From Allodiplogaster sudhausi (Eukaryota > Nematoda > Chromadorea > Rhabditida > Diplogasteridae): a DNA stretch of 64,000 nucleotides. Below are positions 10,142 through 23,083 of this stretch, one piece after another (position 1 is the first letter of the stretch; the number at the start of each line of letters is the position of its first letter). The DNA is taken from NCBI GenBank assembly GCA_945643635.1, contig CALZFC010000082.1, forward strand, positions 1,257,501-1,321,500. Reading direction: 5' to 3'. The translations under genes and the position numbers were made by a program. The notes below the pieces were generated by a model. It had not been told where the DNA came from and did not search any database. It was given only the letters and a program-made list of their open reading frames with translations.

Positions 10142-13100
10142 TTATGCCACATTGAATGGGTCCGCCTGGATCACCGAGGTGTCGCACGAGTAGCCCTCCG
10201 GACACGTGGATGCCATGGTGTATGTGCACTGACGGCAGGCTGAATCGCACGTCGTTGACGGTGTTGCGAGAAACCATTTCTTTTTAACAAATAATTGTTT
10301 TGGAATATACCAAAATGATATTATGGAAAAGGATTCTGTTGTGAATCCATCTGGACACTTTACTATATTTCTCTGCATACCTTCCGGGAGAGCACAGTAG
10401 GCATTGGCAGCTTGTTGGACTGCATAATCCCTATCAGGCGTGCCGCCGTCGGTGATAATCCAATGGGTGTTGTTCGGGCGGCAGATGGCTTCCTTTACGA
10501 CGAAGAAGTTTACGACGTTCTCCACCTAAAGACAAGTTAATGCCATGAGTTTGATGTTTGTTAAACAATACTTGTTAAAAAAACAAATATTGAACATTTT
10601 CGTACTGGTTCCTTGCGTTGTTAATCGTTTTGTCAAATTTTATAAATGAAGTATTCGAATGAGAATTGACTATTGATTGCAAGTACCCATATTTAAAAAA
10701 TTCAAAATAACTATTTATTCGAATTCTTTTTTTCTTAATATTTCGCGTCCTTTCTATATAGCGTATTCTCTCGCCCTTAATCATGTCAGTCAACATTTTA
10801 AATCGATTGTTCTGTACTGTGGAACAGTGAATTAATAATGACATGGACGAGCGCACATCAACGACAAGGTAGGTGCTGCTGCTGCCACCAGAGCACGACC
10901 ACGTGCAGCTGTCTGCATTCAATGTCAGCTTGGCTGTTTTGTCGAATGGATAGCCTTCTTTGCTGGTGCTCCCATCGTCAATGTAGATCGGCTCCATTGG
11001 GCCACACTGTGCGTCGCACTCACCTACATCATAAGCATTTTTCGCTGTTCCACTCTACTCCAAAGAATGTACTGGAAGAAGGTGTGGTTTCCATGTCCGT
11101 CGGCGTTGGAACTGTTGATGCGGTCGGATCAAGGGTCGTGGCTGCGGTGGTAGGCACTGTGTCAGGCAAAAAGGCGAGAATTAAAGAATGACTTTTTGCC
11201 TCATTGAATGTACTAACCAAACCAAGCGCATGTCACTTGCGGAATCGCGTACCACTCCCCATCGTAGTCCGTCCATTGATTGCTCAGCTCTGTGCACGTG
11301 AGCTTCGAGGCGAATGAAGTGACCGTGCCATTGGGACGTGTCACCTAAAGTGGAGAGTCCACTATTAATCTCGTAATAATCGCTGCCTTCGGCAAAGATG
11401 CTTTTCCCGTTGGGTTATTTTTTCAACCGGAATGGTCTTGAGGTACTTCTTTTTAAATGACACAACGACAATGTGTGCACCGATCCGTCGTAGCCGTTCC
11501 GGCAGCGCAGAGTCATGCACTTGGTGGACTCGTTCGTCTCGATCAGCACCGAGGTGTCGCACGAGTAGCCCGCCGGGCACGTGGATGCCATGGTGTATGT
11601 GCACTGATCGCAGTCTGAATCGGAATCGTTCTTCGGAAGAGAAAAAAAAGGTCGGACTTCGGAATTCCTAAGCAACTTGGAAGATTGCATCGATTATCTA
11701 CTTTAATTACATTAATCACAAAAAGTGCACTGATCGCCGCCTGAATCGAACGTCGTTGACGGTTATTTTTAGAAAGAATTATTTTTTCCAAATTATTGTT
11801 GGAGAATATACCAATTATTGTGTTAGAATGTTTAAGCATTTTGGCGTTTTTCTTGCCAATTCCAAAGATTTTACCAGAAGAAGATGTGGTTTCCATGTCG
11901 GTCGGTGTTGGCACTGTTGATGTGGTGATTGGCATTGTGGAGGTCGTTATAATCGCTTCTGTTGTTGCACCTGAATTTATCTTTTTTTCCAAAACAATTC
12001 TTCCGCTCAACGAAGAATCCGCGGTGTGTTTATGTGCTGTTAGAAAAAAGCTTGCGTATTCATTGGGGCTTTCTGAAAATGTGTAGGGCTTAGACTGTAA
12101 TCACCTACAAAATTAGAGAGCATGCTTGATATATTAGAACGAAGAAATAAAAAAAATATGTTACGGAAAAGGGATTCTGTCATGAACCCCTCCTGGACAT
12201 TTACCGCGTGCACCACAGTAGATCTTGGCCTCTCCTTTGACCTCATATTGCTCCGTGCCGTCCGTGACAATCCAGGACGTGTTGAACGGGTGGCAGACGC
12301 CTTCAGTGCCAGCAACGAATTTGTCGGGAAGCTGAACAATCGGACATTTTACAACAATTTAAGAGCCTACTGGCCTCATTGAAACGGACCATAAAAGCCT
12401 TCTTGGTAATTGTAAGCCAAACAAGAACTCAGCCATGTACCACAAAGACAATGCGCGTCGCTTCGCTTGCATGGCCGCAAAAGAACGTGCAGTTCTTCGA
12501 GTCGACCCACACCTGGGCTGTTCTATCGAATGGATAGCCGGTCACTGCGGTCTTGTTGTCATCCACGTTCACTGCATAGAGCGGCGCGCAATTCTCAAAG
12601 TTGCAGCTCTCTGAAACGTGCACTCTTTCATCGCTTTTTTCAAATATTATTGTTTTATTGTCTTAGAATATTCCAATAATTCTTTCTATAATATACCACC
12701 AACAAACCGGCGTTGTTTCCGATTAAAAATATTGATAACAAAATTCGGAAATCAGACTGCAGAAGAGAAAAAAAAGGTTGGAATTCGGAAGATTACATCG
12801 ATTACCTCCTTTAATACTATTAGTCACAAATAGTACACTGATCGCAGGCTGAATCGTACTTCGTTTACCGTGTTGTGAGAAAGAATGTTTTCCAAATAGT
12901 TGTTTCAGAATATACCATTATTATTTTTAGAATATACCAACATACCAGGGATTAATCGGAATAAAAATATTCATAATGGGAGTCGGAATTCTGAAGGCTC
13001 CCTTTCATTATGGGAAGCGGAAATCGGAAGTTGGAAGACGAAAAGTTCGGAATTCGGAATTCCGCTACCTCTTGATAACGACGAACATTTAATAACAGTG

Positions 13101-16100
13101 GATCGCGCTATTTCTGTGGTACGAATCTTCAGCCAGGCTGTCAATTTCCAGTCATTATTACAAAGATATAACAACGAAAACATATACCCGGGGTTGTTGT
13201 TATCAACGTCATCGTAGTTGTTGTGCTTTCTAGAATGAATGAACTATTAGCTCTTTCTTAATTTGATGGAAATTTCATTTAAAAGTATCGTTTTATGAAT
13301 AACCAAGCATACACTTCGTCACAATTGTGCAGTCAATCGAGTGAGAAATAGTCTACGCATTCATGTTCCAATGTTGTCGTGAAGAAGTAAGCAAATGTAC
13401 CTGAAGTCGTCGTTGCCGTGCTCGTGGATGTAGTTGGTGGTTCTTCGTCTAATTTGAATCATGTTAGATGTTTGTCTATATCGCTCACAATGTTCGAATA
13501 AAAAATGCAATCATGGAAAGAAGGGTTCTTTTTATCACATCCTCAGGACTCTTTAGAATACTTCCCTTCTTACCTTGCGGGCGAGCACAGTAGATATTGT
13601 AAGCCTTGTCGACAACATGTGTGTTGTCGCCATCGATGACACGCCAAATGTTGTCTGATGTGCAGGCTGCTTCAGTGCCAACGTAGTATGGGTTGCCAGA
13701 CTGAATAATAGAAATTTGGCAATTGCATCCTTGCACAGGATAATGCAAATATTCTTGTTAATTGCAGGCCCAAAACTCACCAGAAAGAAGACAAGGCGCG
13801 TCTGTTCACTTCCACCGGAGCACCACCACATACAGGTGGTCCCGCTGCTCGCCGGCTTCGCCGACTCATCGAATGGATACCCGCGCACCGGGAAGTCATT
13901 GGAGGCGGGGTCAATCGGTTCCATCACTGGACACTTCTCCATGTTGCAGCGTGCTGAAAAGTGCGATTACTTTATCGCTGGCTTCTTTGGTACCACTTGC
14001 ATCACCGATTAACATTTAATAACAGTGGATCGTGCTATTTCTGTGGTACGAATCTTCAGGGTGGCTGTCAATTTCCAATCAAATTACATCGATTTAGCAA
14101 CGAAAACATATACCCGGAGCTGCTGTTGTCGTCGTCTCCGAAGATGTTCTGTTTTCTTAAAAGAATAAACAATTAATTATTTCTTAATTTTTTATATTCG
14201 ATTGTTCACTGCGGAAATTTCATGTCAAGATATAATTTTGTGAATAATCACGCATACATTGCATACACTCATTGTGACAATGGTACAGTCATAATGAGTG
14301 TATGCTCTATATGTATGAATGACAATGACATGTTCCAATGTTGTCGGGAAGGAGTAATGTTAGATGTATGTATTTATCGCTTGTCGGTGACAGTTACGGT
14401 TTTCCCATACATATGAGAAGATCGCAAAAGGTAATGCGCGATATTCATATTCCGAGATCTGTGCTCTCATTTGCGAGTATTTAAATATCAGACACATTCA
14501 AAGTGATCATTAATCACCCAATTATCGCGTGACTCGGCCAAGATGCCTGCACACAATTTCCTTTGGGTATGAAGTGTGTGACAAGAAATGATTCTTGAAA
14601 TGACTACATAAATATATTCGTAGAACCTTAATAGCAAAATTAAATAATTACGCTTTTTACCTTTCTCCAGGCGGAAGAGATTCCTTCTTTCTAAAGGCCC
14701 TTTTTCACGAATAATGGTCTTGAGGCACTCAGTTTTAGATGACACAACTATATTGCGTACCGATCCAGTGTAGCCGTCCGGGCACCGCAGCGTTGTGCAG
14801 CCGCGCTGCGGTTGCTTCTCGAGTATCGCCGAACTCGAGCACGAGTAGCCCACCGGGCACGTGGATGCCGATGCCATGGTGTACGTGCACTGATCGCAGA
14901 CTGAATCGTACTTCCTTGACGGTGTTGCGAGAAAGAATTTATTTCCGAATATTTCTTTATATTAAAATTACGCGGAAGCATCTGATACCACTTGCGTCTC
15001 CGATGAAAATTTAATAACAGTGCGTTGTGCAGTTTCTCTGGTACGAGAATTCACAGCGGCTTAGGTCAATTTGCAATCAATATTACACTGAAACCATATA
15101 CCCGGCCTTGTTGTTGTCGACGTCACCGTCGTTGTTGTGGTGGCTATAAGAATGAACTATTAGTTATTTCTTAATTTTTAAATTTGGTTGCTAATTTCAT
15201 GTAAAAATATCGGAATTGTGATACACCCCTGATCTCGACGAACATTTAATAACGGTGGATCGCGCTGTTTCTGTATTACGAAAATTGCCAATTTCCAATC
15301 AATATTACATAGATTTAACAACGAAAACATATACCAGGGGTTGTTGTTGTCGACTTCATCGGCGCTGGTGTGGTTGCTAGAAAGAATATTAGCTATTTCT
15401 TAATTTTTTATTTGATTACTCACAACGGAAATTTCATATAACCGTATCGTTTTCTAGTTGTAAATAATCAGGAATACATTCATTGTGAGAATTCTGCAGT
15501 CGATTCGGCGAGAAATAGTCTCCACGTTCATGCTCCAATGTTGTCGGGAAAGAGTATATGTTACATGTAAGTATATATCGCTAGTCGGAGACATTTACTA
15601 TTTCCCATATATGGAGATCGCAAAAGTAAATTCGTGGCATGCTCTCTGCTAATGACATGCTCTCGCGCGCTTGTGTCAGCTGTGTTTATGTGCTGTTAGA
15701 AAAAAGCTTGCGTTTTCATTGGGGCATTCTGAAAATGTGTAGGTAACATTTGCTTGGTGAACCTCTTAGATCGTTTTCATTTCGGAATACCGGAGGATGT
15801 CTCTTTAGGAGGGTTCTCAACGTACTTCTATCGACAGCGCAATAAATCCTTGAAGCATTTTTAACGATATGCTCCATAGGCGAGTCGTCGTGAACAATCC
15901 AGTCGGTGCTGAACGGGCAAATGGCTTCAGTGCCGACGAAGAATTCATTATCCGTCTGAAGAAAAGATAAAGTCATACGCCTGATGGAGCTATAACAGTT
16001 GTAAAGAAACCAATATTCAACACGTTCATGCTCATTCCTTGCGTTTTTAACTTCTTCTCTATCAATGTTTCACAATTGAATGAAACATATTGATTGTAAT

Positions 16101-19100
16101 TAACCGCATTAGATTCCCAAATTGTCTATTCACGAACGTCTAAATGGCGTACTCTATAGCTCTATTCAGTCAAAACTAGAAAAAATCGAGTAGCTTGATT
16201 AAAGACATGGAAGAGAGCGCACCACAACGACAAGGCGAGTGCTGCTGCTGCCGCCAGAGCACGACCAAGTGCATCTCTCTGTATTCGATGTCGGCTGGGC
16301 TGTTTTGTCGAATGGATAGCCTGCTACGCCGCTGTACCATTCGTCAGTGTAGATCGGCTCCATAGAGACACACTTTTGAACGTCGCAGTGTCCTACAGCA
16401 TTAGCATTTTGGCGCTGTTCTAAACAGCTCCAACGATTATACCTGAAGAAGATGTTGTTTCTGCTTCCGTCGGTGTGGGAACTGTTGACGTGGTCTTCTG
16501 TTCTATGGTCGTGGTTACGGTGGTAGGCTCTGTTTCAGGCAAAAAGTATGAGTTTTTCGGCTCCTTGGATGCACCAATCAAAGGAGGTTGTATCGGATTA
16601 AAAATCTACATAGCGGAATTCGGAATTTGGAAGGCTCCCTTTCATATAGGAATATGAGAAACAGATCGGAATTAGGAATTGTGATACACCCCTCTCGCTC
16701 TCTAGTGTCATGCCAAAATTGAAGGATTGAAGAGTGGTTCTTTGGATCCTTGGATGCACTAACCAAAGACGCAAGTCAGCTGTGGATTCGCGTACAAATC
16801 CCCTTGGGAATCCGTCCAACGACTCTCTCCAACGTTCAGCGAAGTACACGTGAGCGTCGATCCAAATGGACCGACCGTGCCGTTAGAATGTGTCATCTGA
16901 AATGGAGAGTCAACTATTAATCTCGCAATTATCGCTGCCTTCGGCGAAGATGCCTGCACACAAATTCCGTTTGGGGTATGAAGCTGTATGTGACAAGGAA
17001 TGATTCTTGAAATGAGTATATAAATATATTCGTAGAATCTTAATAGTATGATTACACAATTACGCTTTCTTTACCTTTCTACATGCGGAAGGGCCTCCAT
17101 CTATCGAAAGGCCCTTTTTCATGCAGAATGGTCTTCAGGCACTCCTTTTTAGATGACACAACTAGAATGCGTACCAATCCGTAGTAGCCGTCCGGGCAGC
17201 GCAGCGTTGTGCAGTTGCTGGACGGGTCCGTCTCGAGCAGCGCCGAGCTCGAGCACGAGTAGCCAGCCGGACATGTGGATGCCATGGTGTACGGGCACCG
17301 AGCGCAGCAATCATAGCCGCAGCCTGAATCGTACATCGTTAATGGTGCGGCAAGAAAGAATTTTCAAATAATCTGTTTTGGAATATACCAATAATTGTTT
17401 TTCTAAATATACCAACATACCAGGGCTGAATCGGAAAAATATATTCATAACGTGGAAGAGAAAAAAGGTCGGAATTCGGAATTCCTAAGAAACTAGGAAG
17501 ATTGCAACCAGTAGTTATTTAGTAAGAAGAATCACAAAAAGTTTTTTCAGCTGATTTTGACTCTCAAAAGGTCAAGTAATTTAGACATATCTGATAGTCA
17601 TCTCATGACTTCATCAACAGCACCGTAGACTCTAGACGCCGTTTATACCAATTATTGTTTTAGAATGTCTTAGCATTTTGGCGTTTTGTCTTGCCAGCTC
17701 CATAGATTGTACCAGACGATAATGTTGTTGGCGAGCAAAAAAAGAGATTCACTAACTTGAGACGACGCAATACACTTCTGGATTCGAGTAGATAGTCTGC
17801 ATAGGGTCCTTCCATTGTTTGCTTACTGAAGTGCACGTAAGTTCGAAACTTAAACGCAAGCCGTCGGAGAGATTCGCCTAAAGTAGTTGAGTCTCGAAAT
17901 TATCGTCGCCTGCTCAAAAGATGCCTGCACACAATTTTCAGTGTGAAGATGCGAGAAGTTCTTAAAAGCAAATATAAATGCATTCGAAGTTACACAAACT
18001 GCACGCTTTCTAGCCCCTTTTTCAGCCCTTCGGCACTCTTTTTTTTATTACACAACGATAATGTGTGCACCGATCCGTAGTAGCCGCCCGGGCAGCGCAG
18101 CGTTGCGCAGTTGCTCCACTGGTTCCTCCCGAGTAGCGCTGAGGTGCACGAGAAGCCATCTGGGCACGTCGATGCCATGGTGTACGTACACTGATCGCAG
18201 GCTGAATCGCACTTCGTTGACGGTGTGGCGAGAAAGAATTTAATTGTTTCAGAACATACGAGGTAATAAACGAAATAAAAATATTCATAATGGTATTCGG
18301 AATTCTGAAAGCTCCCTTTCATAACGGAATGCGGAAGTAGGAATTAGGAAGGGAAAAAGATCTCACATCGTAATTTCGATACCCCCTGATATCGACGAAC
18401 ATTTAATAACAGTACATCGCTTTTGTTTCTGTGGTACGAATCTTCAGGGTTGGCTGTCAATTTCCAATCAATATTACATGGGTTTAGCAACGAAAACATA
18501 TACCCGGGGCTGTTGTTGTCGACGTCACCGTCGTTGTTGTGGTGGCTTGAAAAAATGAACAATTAGCTATTTCATAATTTGTTTAATTTGATTGCTCACT
18601 GCGGAAATTTCATATAAACGTGTCGCTTTGTGAATAATCAAGCATACTTTCATTGTGAAAATTGTGCACTGGATTGTGCGATAAATTGTCTAAATATTCA
18701 TGTTCAATCTTGCGGGAAATTAGTAAGCAATGTAAGTATTACCTGAAGTCGTCGTTGTCGAGCTCGTGGAAGTAGTTGGCGGATGTGTGCCTAATTTGAC
18801 ATATGTTAGATGTTTGTTAATATCGCTTGTAGGTGACATTTACTAGATTCCCATATCTGGAGATCTCAAACGGTTATGCATGATATTCATGATCCAAGAC
18901 TCTCATTATCGAGCATTTAAAGATCAGACACATTCATGATTGACCTGGATGAAAACGAAACTCAGCGGTAAACTACTAGAATTTTTCTGATCATTCCAGT
19001 CGCAGCTATCTTATTCACATAATCTCTCAACATGTTGTCAAGGAAAAAGGCGCGTATTCAAACGTGAATTTTTGGCTCCTTGGATGCACTAACCAAAGAC

Positions 19101-20766
19101 GGCGCATGTCATCTGCGGATTAGCGTAAAACGTCCCCGCGTAGTCCTTCCACTGATTGTTCACTGAAATGCACGTAAGCGTCGAGTCGAGTCGAGTGACG
19201 GAGCCGTCGGAGCGTGTCACCTGAAGAGGAGAGTCCACTATTAATCTTGCAATTATCGCCGACTTCCGCAAAGATGCCTGCACACAATTTTCCTTTGTGG
19301 TGCACGGCAATTCAAACTCGGCCATGTAAAATGGTTGCGCTGCTAGTCAGCATTATGCATGTTATGGATAACCAACAGCTACGCTGTCGCGTCTGTACGC
19401 AGCTATATTCAAAACTTCGCATCAAAGATTTAGGCTCCGCCCGCTTCCCCGGAGCCATGAATCAACCAACGTCTGTTAGGGCTGAATGGCCGTTTGATGT
19501 GAAACTGCGATAGGTAATGGTTCTTGAAATGAATACATAAATGAATGTGTGCATCGTAATAGCAAGGTAATGAAAAATACACGCTTCTCTTGCGCTTTCT
19601 TAAGCCCACTTTCGGCGCTCCTTTTTAATAAAAAACGACTACAATCTATGTTTGTACCGATGCGGTGTAGCCGTTCGGGCAGCGCAGCGTCGTGCAATTG
19701 GAGTACGGATTCTTCTCGAGCAGCGTCGAGGTCGTGCACGAGTAGCCGGCTGGACACGTCGGTGACATGGTGAACGTGCACTGATCGCAGCCTGAGTCAT
19801 TCTTTTAGAATATAGCTTGTTGCATCCTCAAAAACGTCCAAAAATTGGAATATTAAAAAAAGCCATTCCGAGATCATTGAACATTCCATGACATTTCCAT
19901 GCTTACGTGGAAGTATTTTGCAGTTGAGCGCTGTCGGATAGATGATCTTGTTGTTCGCATAGAAGGAGCCACTCATGCAGTTTATCTTGTCCGCCGTCAG
20001 CCACGAAAGACCGCTCTTGTACTGCAACGATGACGACTCAGCATCATTATTTTGTGCTATTTTGAACATTTCTTCTGCGCAATTGGACTTTAGACAATTC
20101 CACGATCATAAGCGAAAAACAGTATGGTTGTTTAGAGTTATCTTCACGCAGAATATATGACAAAAATTATTCCAAAAAAAATTTTCTTTTGTGTACTTTC
20201 CAGAACTATATTTTTTCTTGATTTGACTGACAACTGGCTGTGCGAATGGCTGAAGACACGAGACGATGCAGGCGTCCTCTCGCAGTTTGCTCGGATCACA
20301 AGTCGCGCCCGTCTGGCAGTTCGCGCTGCCCGTCGAGCCATTCGCCGCCGGAATGACCTTGTTGCACGTGCAGGAATCTGCGAAGGTGGCGGGTGGACAA
20401 ATGGCCGCACAAAAGGACAGAGTCCCACGACATGTTTCTTTTTGCATTTTCTTTTTGGAAGAGACTTTCAATATGTGATATGAAGAGGTTGCTCTAATCA
20501 CAAAATGACATCAGTTAGCATTTCCATCAATGACGCAAGAAAGGTGCAAGTTGGCATTGAGCACATGCAATTGACGTTGTCAAGGACAATAATACAAAAG
20601 CCCATTACTCAACTCTTGATAAGACGACTAAGAATTGGCCGGGATCTCAGGATGTCATGAATGGAAAGTTGAACTGACCGAAGAATGCATTCGCGGCGGA
20701 AGGGAAGACGATGAAGATGAGTGACACTGCCAAGGCAGTTGGCGACAAACTCCGAATCATCACCAT
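10142..20766 (-). CDS. Long secreted modular Cys/Thr-rich protein (copy 2)
   Basis: Signal exon 20766-20679 (MVMIRSLSPTALAV...) ends in phase 1. Approximate modules follow. Z: 20420-20205 with 20060-19915. X (Cys exon CTYTMASTCPAGYSC...TLRCP plus an LTC...W...TC exon): 19795/19220, 18210/17880, 17335/16897, 14920 (first half only), 11620/11345 and 10255 (first half only, stop at 10144). Y (GYPFD.TA...CTWSCSGGSSST plus a second exon ..GTEA.C....W...YCA): 16395/15960, 13955/13702, 12615/12340 and 11025/10525. Thr-rich mini-exons lie between modules. Each module enters and leaves in phase 1. X resembles the nematode C6 domain in its cysteine and Trp layout; the match is tentative. The product is probably extracellular, heavily disulphide-bonded and O-glycosylated. 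Function is unknown. The exon list is incomplete, and some modules may be skipped or dead. Confidence 0.6.
11870..15380 (-). repeat. Repeated intron and Thr mini-exon units inside copy 2
   Basis: Introns here share blocks in the same order: an AATATACCAATAATTG block, a GGAATTCGGAATTCC block, ACATTTAATAACAGTGGATC, then a Thr-rich mini-exon (for example about 13190-13230, 14110-14145, 15100-15145 and 15345-15380) and an ATGTTCCAATGTTGTCGGGA block. Similar units recur near 18.24-18.8 kb and 23.9-24.4 kb. This shows that linker exon plus intron was duplicated as a unit, giving the long gene its size. Confidence 0.6.
19308..19495. mobile_element. MITE between module exons of copy 2
   Basis: The segment starts CACGGCAATTCAAACTCGG and ends GGGCTGAATGGCCGTTTG, so its ends are imperfect inverted repeats (ACGGCAATTCA against ACGGCCATTCA). 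Related elements lie at 28837-29052, about 57055-57250 and 55463-55764. It lies within an intron of the long gene. Confidence 0.5.
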
Positions 20767-23083
20767 TTAAGAGGTTTTCTGAATTGCTAAATAGTTAATA
20801 TATAATTAGGATATTTATATAATTGACAAATAATTATTATTCGATCTAAATACTGACTGACTTGTTGGAAAACTTACCAGACAAACCAAGGTGTTCCGCA
20901 GAAGGGCAAATGCACCGCCACTGATGGAACTCAATTGGATGGCGTACTTTTAAATGGATTCCGTTCGAATGCACTTCATTTGATATGCAGCCCATTGAGC
21001 AGCGCAATGGTGGAAGATGACTTGAGTGTTTAGAATAATCAGTGATATTCAGTGATGAGTATGCATGTTCAGGCGAGAGAAACCGACGTTAGAGTGAAGA
21101 GAAGAGACACCCGAACACATCAAGCAAACATTGGCTCCTCTTCTGGCTGACTGGGTGCTCGGCAACGTCAACTTTGACTGTAGCCTGGCTCTCTCTCGGT
21201 GCAGCACATTGTCGTATTAATGTACTCACAGTTTAAAGGCATACTAATCGCCTTATAAATCAGCAATGACAAATTCAGGAATGGGAGAAGTGAACGACGA
21301 ACGAAAAAAGGTTGATCTCTCATCCCATTCGACATTTTTTTTCATCTGTACTTTTCCGTTTGTTTCTGTTCTCCCCCCCCCTTTCTCTCTATGTTATATG
21401 TACTCTGCTCAACAACTAAGGTTACACCGGCAGTAGGTTAGCGGTAACAGGTCCCTCCTTCTTTGTCGGATTGGGGAAGCCGCCGCCTGATTCGATTAAC
21501 TTTTGCAAGATGAACGACATGTGCAGCACCCAAAAGTTGAACGCAGAACAAAAAGATTGACGATTTTCGCCATGCTTAAAGGAGCTTGAAAGTCGCTAAC
21601 TCCTTGCACGAAATGCCTGCTCTGTAATGACCGTAGTTATGAGCAATGGCAATTTGCCAAGATCCTTGCTCTCCGTTAAGCAAGCGTTTGCTTGAACAAT
21701 TTTAAATTGGCGATTTGCGTCCGGTAGTGAATCAACGAGTTTGTCGGCATTTTTTTCACGGCCAATGGAACCATCTTTCACCCTCGCTGGTCAACCTATG
21801 CTCCGACAGACCTTTTAGACCATAATTTTGTTGGCGACAACTGTTAAATTTAAAGTCCTGTGTAATACATTAATGTTTCCTTAGTATCAGGCGACGCTTT
21901 TCAGATGAAAAATACTTCTTTAACTTTTAGTTTAGTAAATAGACTCTTTGCTGATGCACTCGCAAGCTCAATCCGGACACATTCACAGATCCTTAGAGTT
22001 AAAAAATTGGGTTTTCGCCTCCTTTAAGCATTGAAGTTCGTCCATCCAACAACATTAGCGTTCAATTCCAGTGCAAGCAAAGCTGGAGTTAAGCGCAGCG
22101 ACGATGAGTTCGTCGCTAGTGAAATAGCAGCCGGAGAATTAGAGAGTAGCTCTTTAACGACGAGCTCGACGTCGAACGATTTCTCGCTTAACAAATTGTC
22201 AAATAATTCCCTACACCCTGATTATTATCTCAGACATGTTATACTAACATGTCTGGGTGGCTCATTGGTTGCCCTGTGACATTGTGGGCATTTTGACCGA
22301 GTTCGCTCCCCGAGATGTGCATTAGTTTTGCGGCAATTGCAACTTTCACTCTAACATCATCCAGGCTCGACGATAGAATATATTATATCGACGATAGAAT
22401 ATCCAGCGCTGAACGCGTATTGATAGATTGAACATCGCCGGCAATTCAACGCAACCTTGACCAAGACTGCGTGCACGGTTGCCTTCCTCTTACTCTACAT
22501 CTACCTTATGACTGCCAGGTGCTAATTATCTGTTGATAAATAAGTTGTTGTATTTCTCCTTGAATGGACAAGTATTGAACATATAGGCGTTCAAGTATTT
22601 ATTAAATCAGGATAATCAGATAAGTCAGGTCCGGAGGACTTGTTGGTATTTGGGAATTGCGGGAATGTGTATTTGAGAGGGGAAATCATTGTGTCATTGA
22701 GAGAGTCTCTGTGTGCCATTCAATATCTGCCTATCTCTCCCACTCTTGCGGTCATTTACCCCTTACCCTTGTTGCTCCGGTCGTTCTTTGAAAGAAGGAG
22801 ATTTATACTGAGACAAAGTTTTTGTTGCTTTCGATTTTGTTCACAAATGAATGCAAACAGCCGTTTCATTGTAAATAAGAGTAATGACAAGGAAACACTG
22901 CTCAGGCTGCTCTTTATTGATTTAAAGACAATTTCTGTGACAGTTGACTTTATATTGGGTATATATTGGGTATGAGTGTTCTAAAGGCATGTAAGAGTGT
23001 TGACTAATCAGCACTTTATTTACCAGAATCAGCTACAATTTTTTGTGGCATCTGTAGGGAATGGCTGAGAAGTGGTCTTATTG
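20767..23083. other. Intergenic between the two tandem long genes
   Basis: The part 20767-21460 matches the 5' flank of copy 1 (30363-31045), including a C-rich run, so promoter DNA was duplicated with the gene. The similarity stops just after GGTTAGCGGTAACAGGT. From 21461 to 23083 I see no gene. An 11-bp perfect hairpin with a 3-base loop lies at 22231-22255 (CAGACATGTTA ... TAACATGTCTG). Confidence 0.5.

Noticed and set aside
10838..11191. Plus-strand open frames opposite the module exons (and similar ones at 14739, 17153, 18061, 25593, 27582)
   Set aside because: They recur only because the minus-strand Cys exons recur. They are Arg/Ser-rich shadows without signal peptides or splice support.
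11029..11220. CRISPR-like arrays from the spaced intron repeats
   Set aside because: Repeat units are hundreds of bases, irregular and intronic in a eukaryotic gene.
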